Below, one piece after another: positions 1-5,908 of a stretch of 11,711 nucleotides of DNA. Numbering within the stretch: the stretch's first letter is position 1; each line of letters starts with the position of its first letter. The DNA is taken from contig JACVJG010000040.1 in NCBI GenBank assembly GCA_015711875.1, positions 1 through 11,711 of the forward strand, written 5' to 3'. The position numbers were made by a program, and so were the translations under genes. Under the pieces are notes generated by a model that saw only the letters and a program-made list of their open reading frames with translations, did no database searches and was not told where the DNA came from. This DNA comes from Candidatus Solincola jinzensis (GTDB lineage: Bacteria; Actinomycetota; Geothermincolia; Geothermincolales; RBG-13-55-18).

Positions 1-2
1 CC

Positions 3-2771
3 TCCAGTGACGGGATACATCCCTACACCGACATCCTCAGCTGCGACCCTGTAGGGAGCATGGTCCTATGCGCCAACGGCAACTCGGTCAAGGAATACAT
101 CCTCGGCGGGGCGTTCCGCAGTTACGACGGCGGTGGGTCGTGGAATTCAGTTATGAATCTCGGCCTTTCTACCATCAATATTTGCGATATCGCCATAACC
201 CCGGGGAATCCTGACAGGGTGTTCGCTTCATCCTATCAAAACGGACCTTTCTTGGGAGGACTCTGGTTGAGCGAGGACGGTGGCGCAAGCTGGCTTCTGG
301 CCGAACATCCACCGGGCTATCCCTGGAGCATAGGGCAACATTACGGATGGGGGGTTTCAAGGGTCGCTATAGCGCCGAGCGATCCTGAGACGGTCTATGC
401 CCTCGTCACAGCCCAGAAGCAGCCGGATTCTTCCCAGGAGGTGCAGTATATATACCGCAGCCCGGATGGTGGTAACTCATGGTATTACATGGGGACCGCT
501 TTTGATGGAATATACTCTAATTTCTACAGCTTGGCGGTGGACGCTGAGAACAAAGACACCTTGTATGCAGTGGCGGGAAGGGTATATCAGCCAAACTACC
601 CTTCCTCATATGGGCTGATGAGGTCAACGGACGGCGGCGCCACGTGGACCGAGATCGGGCCGCAGGCGAACTATCCCACCGCTTTTATGTCCGTGGTTAC
701 CGATCTTTATCAGGGCGGTATCGTCTATTTGGCCGGCAGAGGCCCCGAGAACTACCCGGTATTGTTCAAGAGCTCGGACGGGGGCGAGACCTGGGAGGAA
801 ATAAGCGTCGGCCTGAACACGCCTGAATATGCATACGGCGCGATGCAAGCCCTTTGCGTCAATCCAGACAATCCGGACATCCTGTACGCGGCCGCCGGCT
901 GCTATACGAGATTCATTAGCGGGCCTGCCGCGCTCCTTATCTCGACCGACAGGGGCGAGAGCTGGCGCCTGATGAGCACGGAGGGCATCCCGGATGCCCG
1001 GGTTCTCGATATGGCCTGCAGCAGGGATTACCTCTACCTGGCCACCAACGACGGGGTTTTCCGCTCGCGAATAAGCGACTACTCGCAGCCTTTCTCAGCT
1101 TCGGCACAAGAAGAGCAGAGGCTTCCCACCGCGGCGGGGGACGTGTTGATCATCCCAGCCGGGGCGCTCACCGAGGACGCGGAGATCACTTTGAGCATCG
1201 TCGCTTCGGAAGGCCTGCCTGATCCTCCCGAGGGCATGGCGAAGATAGCCCGCGCCTTCGACTTCGGGCCGGATGGAACGGTCTTCCAGTCGCCCGTGAC
1301 CCTGGCACTACGCTACGAGGATTCCGAGGTGCCCGAAGGGGTGAGCGAGCAGGACCTGGTGGTCTGTTTCTACGACAGCGCCTCCTCTCAGTGGGTATCC
1401 CTCACAGGTGTGGTGGACCCCGAGGCCAACATCATAACCTGCCAGGTTGACCACTTCACTCTTTTTGCCATCATGGTGCCCGACAACCAGCCTCCCCAGG
1501 TGGAGATAACCTCCCCTGTGCCTGGGAGTGCCATCGAGGGAGTGGTGCCCTTCTCGGCAACTGCCTCCGACAACGTGAAGCTCTGGAAGGTCGAGTTCCT
1601 GCTGGACGGCGCCTTGCTTGAGGCGGACACCGTGGCGCCCTACGTGCACAGCCTGGACACCGGCTTCGTCACGCCCGGCGTTCACTCCCTGACGGCGATC
1701 GCCTACGACACCGCGGGGCTCACGGCCAGGCAATCCATGACCGTGCTGGTGAATACCACCCGTCAACCGACCTATATGTCCCTGGAGGGGCCCTCGTCTG
1801 CGCGATATTCCGACCTCTTGACCCTGCGGGCCACCCTGAACGATTCCGCCGGAAGGCCGGTCGTCGGGCGTGAGGTTTGCTTCTCGATGGGTGATGAGCG
1901 TGGCGCCACCGTGACCGGCGAGGACGGTTCCGCGGAGTGGGCCGTCAGGACGAAACTGCCGGCTGGCGAGTACCCCGAAGGCCTATCGGCCTCCTTCGCT
2001 GGAGACGCGATGTATTTCGAGAGCGTGGACACCGCGCCCATTAGGGTGGAAAAAGAGGATGCGGAGCTGTCCTACAACGGCTCCTATCTGTCAAGGGTGG
2101 ATTCCGCCGTGAACCTGCGGGCAGAGCTGCGCGAGAATGACGATAGCCCAGGTGAAATCGCTCTTGCGGGCGCGGTGGGCTTCGAGATCTACGACTCCAA
2201 GGGGAACCTGGCCCGCAAGGAGCAGGCGCCGGTGGTGGAGAGCGCGCCGGGGGTGGGGGTAGCCGAAACCGCGTCCCCTCCCCTCCCAGCCGGCATATAC
2301 ACCGTACGCACCAGCCTGGAGGCGAAACCCTATTACGCCGCCCGGGGCGATATTTTCACCGAGCTTGCGGTGTACGATCCCCAGGGAGGCTTCACGACGG
2401 GAGCAGGTTTTCTCTGCGACAGAGCGCTTAAAACCTTCGCCTTCGTGGTCAAGCCCTCGAGCTGCGCGCCGTGGCTGCCCAAGGGAGACCTGGTTTTTGT
2501 GGACCACACCCAGTTGTTCAGACCGTTTAGGATCAACGCCACAGGCTTCGCCTGGCTGGTGATACCCGCTGACCAGGACATCGCCTACGTAGCTGGCACT
2601 TGCTCCCTGAGCGGGCAGGATGGATATACCTTCAACCTGATGGTTGAGGACAAGGGCTGCTGGCTCCTGCCCCTGGATACCCTGAGCCTGGTGGTGAAAG
2701 ACCCTTCTGGTGCCGTGGCCTACGAAGCCCGGGGCACCATCTCCGGAGGCAACATAAAGATCCAGCGCTGA
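3..2771 (+). CDS. Secreted/surface BNR (Asp-box) repeat protein with ZU5-like, Ig-like and post-COAP-like domains; 5' end missing
   Basis: The frame is open from base 3 to the TGA at 2769-2771. An ATG at 60 exists, but coding continues upstream of it, so the gene is cut by the window edge and its start and any signal peptide are unseen. Six Asp-box motifs of the S-x-D-G-G-x-[ST]-W type begin near 120, 269, 459, 627, 771 and 942 (the last reads STDRGESW). Between them lie D-P-x-x-V-Y-A-like strands, as in sortilin, GH74 or Ycf48-type propellers. A ZU5-like domain follows (about 1100-1470: IPAGAL, then DHFTLFAIM). Next comes an Ig-like domain (about 1482-1755, starting NQPPQVEITSPVPGS), then two more Ig-like stretches (about 1770-2380). 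The last 125 residues (2388-2768) resemble the post-COAP domain, with VFVDH, YTF, VEDKG and a GGNIKI end. No sialidase or glycosidase active site could be identified, so the role is probably binding or structural at the cell surface (inference). No LPXTG signal or C-terminal membrane anchor is seen. Confidence 0.9.
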   Translation, partial: SSDGIHPYTDILSCDPVGSMVLCANGNSVKEYILGGAFRSYDGGGSWNSVMNLGLSTINICDIAITPGNPDRVFASSYQNGPFLGGLWLSEDGGASWLLAEHPPGYPWSIGQHYGWGVSRVAIAPSDPETVYALVTAQKQPDSSQEVQYIYRSPDGGNSWYYMGTAFDGIYSNFYSLAVDAENKDTLYAVAGRVYQPNYPSSYGLMRSTDGGATWTEIGPQANYPTAFMSVVTDLYQGGIVYLAGRGPENYPVLFKSSDGGETWEEISVGLNTPEYAYGAMQALCVNPDNPDILYAAAGCYTRFISGPAALLISTDRGESWRLMSTEGIPDARVLDMACSRDYLYLATNDGVFRSRISDYSQPFSASAQEEQRLPTAAGDVLIIPAGALTEDAEITLSIVASEGLPDPPEGMAKIARAFDFGPDGTVFQSPVTLALRYEDSEVPEGVSEQDLVVCFYDSASSQWVSLTGVVDPEANIITCQVDHFTLFAIMVPDNQPPQVEITSPVPGSAIEGVVPFSATASDNVKLWKVEFLLDGALLEADTVAPYVHSLDTGFVTPGVHSLTAIAYDTAGLTARQSMTVLVNTTRQPTYMSLEGPSSARYSDLLTLRATLNDSAGRPVVGREVCFSMGDERGATVTGEDGSAEWAVRTKLPAGEYPEGLSASFAGDAMYFESVDTAPIRVEKEDAELSYNGSYLSRVDSAVNLRAELRENDDSPGEIALAGAVGFEIYDSKGNLARKEQAPVVESAPGVGVAETASPPLPAGIYTVRTSLEAKPYYAARGDIFTELAVYDPQGGFTTGAGFLCDRALKTFAFVVKPSSCAPWLPKGDLVFVDHTQLFRPFRINATGFAWLVIPADQDIAYVAGTCSLSGQDGYTFNLMVEDKGCWLLPLDTLSLVVKDPSGAVAYEARGTISGGNIKIQR

Positions 2772-2879
2772 CCCGGGCATTTAGGCACAGGTTTAGTGGC
2801 CATCCGGACCTGGGGATCGCGTCCAGCTCTCGCCTGGCATCTGGGGCCAACGACCAGAAGCCGCTTTCTCAAGCGCAGC

Positions 2880-2919
2880 CCCTCGGCGAGGAACGGCTTA
2901 CGGCTTAGCTCGCCGAGGG
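2880..2919. repeat. Perfect 11-bp hairpin with a tandem CGGCTTA loop
   Basis: CCCTCGGCGAG (2880-2890) pairs perfectly with CTCGCCGAGGG (2909-2919). The 18-base loop holds CGGCTTA twice in tandem (2894-2900 and 2901-2907). It lies between the end of the BNR-protein gene and the transporter gene. There is no T-run after it on either strand, so a classical intrinsic terminator is not supported. It may be a terminator without a U-tract or an RNA element in the spacer. Confidence 0.6.
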
Positions 2920-2948
2920 CGACAGATACTCAACGCGCGTAGCGAAAA

Positions 2949-2957
2949 TGATAGAAT
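2949..2957 (+). promoter_or_regulatory. Possible extended -10 promoter element (TGATAGAAT)
   Basis: TG-A-TAGAAT matches an extended -10 hexamer with one mismatch to TATAAT. No convincing -35 is found at 16-18 bases upstream. It overlaps the farthest upstream in-frame ATG (2956) of the transporter. If it is real, translation must begin further downstream, which fits the start chosen there. Judged by eye only. Confidence 0.25.
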
Positions 2958-3060
2958 GCCTTTGCTTGAAAGAACTTTTTACCTGAATAACCCGGAGGTA
3001 GGTCCCGCAGGCGGAATGGCGGCCACGGCTTGCCAGGCGGGCAGGAAACGAGGCTGCGTG

Positions 3061-3789
3061 ATGGACTCGCGCTGCATGCCCAGTAATTGCCCTGACCACG
3101 GCACCTCCGAGGTCTACGATAAAGAGAGAGGCGAAGAAGTGGGCACCAAGGCGGACAACTCGGCTACGGAGGGCCTTTACCGCAGAGGCCTGCGCCTGGA
3201 ATATTTCACCATCGCCTACAACGCCTTGGAGGCGGCCGCGTCCATCGGGTTCGGCCTGCTGGCCGGAAGCGTAGCCCTGGTGGGCTTCGGTCTGGACAGT
3301 GTGGTCGAGTCCCTCTCCGCCCTGGTGCTCATCTGGCGCCTGCGCAAGCACGGAAAAGTGCCGCGGGAGGGCGAGGAGAGGGTGGAGAGGAAGGCCATGC
3401 GCCTCGTCGCCGCGACTTTCTTCGTCCTCGCCGCCTACGTGCTCTACGAATCCGTCACCAAGCTCGCTTTTCGCGAGGCCCCGGAAGAGTCCCTGCCAGG
3501 CATCGTCATCGCCTTTCTCTCCCTTGCGGTCATGCCCGTCCTGGCGAGGATGAAAAAGAACACGGGCGAGCGCATAGGGAGCAGCGCCCTGGTCGCCGAC
3601 TCCCGGGAGACCCTGGCCTGCGCGTTCCTCTCCCTGGCCCTCCTCGCGGGCCTGGGGATCAACTACCTCTTCGGTTTCTGGCAGGCCGACCCCATCGCCG
3701 GCATCCTCATCGTGCTCTTCCTGCTCCGCGAGGGGTATGAAGTCTGGGAGGAAGCGGGAGAGAGGGAGGAAGAGGCGGGGAGAGGCTAG
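3061..3789 (+). CDS. Short cation-diffusion-facilitator (CDF)-type transporter lacking the C-terminal domain
   Basis: The 242-residue protein has six likely membrane helices: around FTIAYNALEAAASIGFG, DSVVESLSALVLIW, VAATFFVLAAYVLYESV, LPGIVIAFLSLAVMPVLA, LACAFLSLALLAGLGI and DPIAGILIVLFLL. The layout matches small cation efflux proteins that I know as about 200-215 residues. Family members exchange divalent metal ions for protons. Candidate metal ligands are D79/E83 (GLDSVVE) in helix 2 and D180 (VADSRET) at helix 5; the usual second acidic residue four positions on is T184. The chain ends in a charged tail, without the roughly 80-residue cytoplasmic domain of classical CDF proteins. The start is uncertain. 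ATG 3061 has GAGG seven bases upstream and adds a CMPSNCPDH stretch. GTG 3139 has GAGAGG eight bases upstream and gives 216 residues, closest to the usual length. ATG 3016 and 2956 are also in frame. Function as a transporter is likely; the metal is unknown. Confidence 0.85.
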   Translation: MDSRCMPSNCPDHGTSEVYDKERGEEVGTKADNSATEGLYRRGLRLEYFTIAYNALEAAASIGFGLLAGSVALVGFGLDSVVESLSALVLIWRLRKHGKVPREGEERVERKAMRLVAATFFVLAAYVLYESVTKLAFREAPEESLPGIVIAFLSLAVMPVLARMKKNTGERIGSSALVADSRETLACAFLSLALLAGLGINYLFGFWQADPIAGILIVLFLLREGYEVWEEAGEREEEAGRG

Positions 3790-4466
3790 CGGCAGGCGGG
3801 CGAAGGTCAGGAGCCGGCCCGCCGCGCGCCGCGCCAGCAACCATGCCGCGCGGTGCGGGTCAGTATCTCGGCGACAAAACCTGCGCTATGCGGCGGAGGC
3901 ATGCTGCGCACCCTACCTCGTACGACCCAAGTCATCCGGGAGCAGGATATTCAGTCGGTCAGTGAGGTCATGGCATCACGGCCGGGACTCATGGCGATGC
4001 GTCTCCCTTTTTGATCGATTTGCTGTATGAAAGGCTTTATAACTGCATCCGGCCATCTGCCCCCGGCATAACCGGGAAACCTGTGGGTTTGGAGTTTACC
4101 AGTTTTTACAATCTCACCTTTTCGGGCCCTCATACTTATATCACCCTTCACTTGGCTGGATTTTTACCTACCTTCGGTAGTTTAGCCTTACTCCCGGTAT
4201 GATGGTAAGCTCATGGGAACGGATCTCGTCACCATCAGTCGAGGCTCGCCTCGGAATCGGGTCCGCATAGGTTCAGGCCCGCGATAAGAGCGGTCAAGGA
4301 TCAGGGATCGCGTCGGGTCCGGGTCGGCATCGGTTCAGGATCGTGCCAGGGGCGATCGATGGTGACGGATAGCGTCGGGTTCGGGTCAGCATCGGTTTCA
4401 AGATCGCGCAAGCGGTGAACATGGATAGCGTCCGCATCTGGCCAAGACCACGGGAGGGGAGAGCGC
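3790..4466. other. Non-coding spacer, no gene supported
   Basis: The first 200 bases are GC-rich and include a 7-bp inverted repeat just after the transporter stop (GGCGGGC 3795-3801 with GCCCGCC 3817-3823). About 3990-4200 is clearly more AT-rich and has two small hairpins: CCCGG/CCGGG at 4062-4076, and CTACC/GGTAG at 4171-4183. The right third holds degenerate tandem repeats. The short open frames on both strands lack a good ribosome binding site and recognisable protein character. I tried to match the AT-rich part to known riboswitch cores (cobalamin, TPP, c-di-GMP, THF) on both strands and saw no convincing match. Confidence 0.6.
4253..4440. repeat. Degenerate tandem repeats of about 62 bases
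   Basis: Two clear copies, GGATCGCGTCGGGTCCGGGT... (4305-4343) and GGATAGCGTCGGGTTCGGGT... (4367-4406), share the order GGAT-GCGTCGGGT-CGGGTC-GCATCGGTT and are offset by 62 bases. More decayed copies are at about 4253-4277 (ATCGGGTCCGCATAGGTTCAGG) and 4423-4440 (GGATAGCGTCCGCATCTGG). The array ends just before the ribosome binding site of the crotonase gene, so any transcript starting upstream would carry it in the 5' leader. Confidence 0.6.
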
Positions 4467-5294
4467 ATGGAGCACAAGGAGGAACACAAGGACATCCTGG
4501 TCGAGAAGGACGGTCACGTCGCAGTCATCACCCTTAACCGGCCCGAACACCTCAACGCCCTCACCCTGAGCATGCAGGACGAGCTGCTATCCGCCCTGCA
4601 GGAGGCGGACTCGGACCCTGAGGTCAGGGCCATGGTGCTCACCGGCGCCGGGCGGGCCTTCTGCGCTGGCATCGACATGTCCAGCGGGGCCACCGCCGCC
4701 GACGACACCGTTCCCCAGGACCTGCGGGAGGAGAAGGCCAGCACGGTAAAGCTGTTGTTCTCGCTCATGAAGCCGGTCATCGTGGCCTACAACGGGGCCG
4801 CGGTGGGGGTGGGCCTCACCATGACCCTCCCCTTCGACATCCGCATCGCGGCCGAGAGCGCCAAGCTGAGCCTGGCCTTCGTGAGGCGGGGTCTCCTGCC
4901 CGAGCTGGCCTGCCCCTGGCTGCTCCCCAAGATCATCGGTATAAGCCGCGCGGCCGAGCTCATGTACACCGGCCGGGCCATTACCGCGCGCGAGGCGCTG
5001 GAGTTCGGGCTGGTGAGCCGGGTGGTCCCCGACGAGGAGCTGATGCCCACGGCCATGGGGTTGGCTGAGGAGATAGCCGAGAACTGCGCGCCCGTGAGCG
5101 TTTCCCTCACCAAGAAGATGCTCTACGACTTCCTGGCCGAAACCGACGTGGAGAGGGCGGAGAGGACCAATCACCGCTACCTCGACCGCATCATGACCCA
5201 TCCGGACGTGGTGGAGGGGATCATGTCCTTCATGCAGAAGCGCAAGCCGGAATGGACGGGGAAGGTCCCCCGCGACATCCCGGAGCTGGACTGA
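4467..5294 (+). CDS. Enoyl-CoA hydratase/isomerase (crotonase) family protein
   Basis: The 275-residue cytoplasmic protein has full crotonase-family length. The start ATG has a strong site, GGGAGGGGA (4452-4460), six bases upstream. Family landmarks are ITLNRPEHLNAL near the N-terminus, the first oxyanion-hole and CoA-binding segment CAGID (residues 66-70), and the second, GAAVGVG (110-116). After these come LLPELACPWLLPKIIG, the AAELMYTGRAITAREALEFGLV helix pair, and a C-terminal helix that ends in MQKRKPEW. Such enzymes act on acyl-CoA thioesters, usually hydrating or isomerising the 2,3 or 3,4 double bond in fatty-acid or related degradation. E146, in LPE, is at the position of the single base in ECI2-type delta3,delta2-enoyl-CoA isomerases. 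The places of both hydratase glutamates (rat E144 and E164) look non-acidic, so isomerase or another activity is at least as likely as hydratase (from memory of the family). It stands alone, without other beta-oxidation genes nearby. Confidence 0.93.
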   Translation: MEHKEEHKDILVEKDGHVAVITLNRPEHLNALTLSMQDELLSALQEADSDPEVRAMVLTGAGRAFCAGIDMSSGATAADDTVPQDLREEKASTVKLLFSLMKPVIVAYNGAAVGVGLTMTLPFDIRIAAESAKLSLAFVRRGLLPELACPWLLPKIIGISRAAELMYTGRAITAREALEFGLVSRVVPDEELMPTAMGLAEEIAENCAPVSVSLTKKMLYDFLAETDVERAERTNHRYLDRIMTHPDVVEGIMSFMQKRKPEWTGKVPRDIPELD

Positions 5295-5331
5295 GGCGTG
5301 ACTCCCGTTCCTCATGGCCCCGGTGCCTCAG
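5291..5331. repeat. Inverted repeat overlapping the crotonase stop codon
   Basis: CTGAGGC (5291-5297, containing the TGA stop) is complementary to GCCTCAG (5325-5331), and the two next inner pairs are G-T and T-G. There is no T-run downstream. It could be a weak terminator or chance; a second small hairpin, CCAGC/GCTGG, lies at 5389-5403. Confidence 0.3.
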
Positions 5332-5419
5332 ACATCTGGCTACAGGTTGACCGAGAATCAGAAAATGGCGGCAATATGCCAGTAATTACCAGCATTAAGC
5401 TGGAATAATGCCTAAACTG

Positions 5420-5502
5420 CCTTGCGAGATTTCAGTTCCAGGTCACCCTGGCGAGGCCTGCCCTTGCGAGATTTCGATTCATGGTCACCTTGGCGAGGCT
5501 TG
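5420..5502. repeat. Two tandem copies of a 42-base repeat
   Basis: Bases 5420-5460 and 5462-5502 both read CCTTGCGAGATTTC followed by a variable stretch, then GGTCACC-TGGCGAGGC-TG, with about six mismatches. A third partial copy begins CCTTTGCGAGG at 5512. The second copy runs into TGACCCC (5501-5507), linking it to the GACCTGACCCC repeat family; the same GCGAGGCCTGACCCC string recurs at 9195-9209. Confidence 0.65.
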
Positions 5503-5574
5503 ACCCCGGTGCCTTTGCGAGGGGGCACGCGCTTGATCTTGGATTTATTACCATATAATGGTTTGAAATCCAGG

Positions 5575-5591
5575 ATTCAAGACCTGACCCC
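5575..5591 (+). repeat. Dispersed repeat element ATTCAAGACCTGACCCC, copy 1
   Basis: This exact 17-mer recurs at 8895-8911, 8985-9001 and 9151-9167, and 16 bases of it occur inverted at 8842-8857. Here it is preceded by TTGAAATCC, which can fold back on GGATTCAA with a one-base bulge. All copies are intergenic. Confidence 0.8.
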
Positions 5592-5695
5592 GTGCTTGCA
5601 ACCCGTTCTCACATGAGCACGTTCTTTCTTAGACAAAGGTTGTTGATTTAAGACCGGGACATGACCCCATACTTGCTTGCGTGCTCACGGCTCGC

Positions 5696-5724
5696 TTGTT
5701 TATTCCCGGTATTCGCGCTATAAA
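5696..5724 (+). promoter_or_regulatory. Possible sigma70-like promoter for the 973-residue secreted protein
   Basis: TTGTTT (5696-5701), a 17-base spacer and TATAAA (5719-5724). The -10 is one mismatch from TATAAT and the spacing is ideal, but the -35 is weak. It would give a leader of about 180 bases before the ATG at 5909. Judged by eye only. Confidence 0.3.
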
Positions 5725-5895
5725 CATCTTAGGACAGCTAGCACAAACAAGGGCGGATGGCTCAGCACTATTCTAATCAGATCGCTGCATGAGCTGACCC
5801 CGAAGAGGCAGGGCGGACGGCTCAAGGGATCGGTATCACACAGCCCATCCATCCTCTATGCAAAACCGCTCGCGAACACGTCTATCCTGGAGAGG

Positions 5896-5902
5896 AAAGG
5901 AG
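5896..5902 (+). promoter_or_regulatory. Ribosome binding site that sets the start at 5909
   Basis: AAAGGAG lies six bases before ATG 5909. The in-frame ATG at 5858 has no comparable site, and starting there would put 17 extra polar residues before the signal peptide. Confidence 0.8.
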
Positions 5903-5908
5903 AGGGCG

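Larger units (their letters stand above)
5295..5908. other. Repeat-rich spacer upstream of the 973-residue secreted protein
   Basis: No gene is supported here. The spacer holds a 42-base tandem repeat (5420-5502), one full copy of the ATTCAAGACCTGACCCC element (5575-5591) and decayed relatives ending in TGACCCC (5493-5507, 5648-5668, 5791-5802). It also has a small hairpin ACCAT/ATGGT (5550-5562), a possible promoter (5696-5724) and a loose direct repeat AGGGCGGAYGGCTCA (about 5750 and 5810). Short frames in it have no ribosome binding site or family resemblance. Confidence 0.6.

Noticed and set aside
60..2771. Taking ATG 60 as the true start of the first gene
   Set aside because: The same frame is open upstream to base 3 with plausible coding content (SSDGIHPYTDILSCDPVGS), no signal peptide follows ATG 60, and no ribosome binding site precedes it.
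2956..3060. Start of the transporter at ATG 2956, adding 35 residues before ATG 3061
   Set aside because: There is no ribosome binding site before it, it overlaps a possible -10 element, and its first codons are unlike the rest of the gene in third-base composition.
2905..3840. Antisense open frame of 311 codons over the transporter gene
   Set aside because: The plus strand encodes a recognisable six-helix CDF-like protein. The antisense product is a low-complexity E/G/H-rich shadow.
3951..4151. Minus-strand frame of 66 codons in the AT-rich spacer (starts at GTG or an internal ATG)
   Set aside because: It lacks a ribosome binding site and resembles no family I know. Its composition differs from the genes here, so a decayed fragment is possible but cannot be supported.
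3990..4200. Riboswitch or structured RNA in the AT-rich spacer
   Set aside because: Only two short hairpins are visible, and no known aptamer core could be matched on either strand. The next gene is also over 250 bases away.
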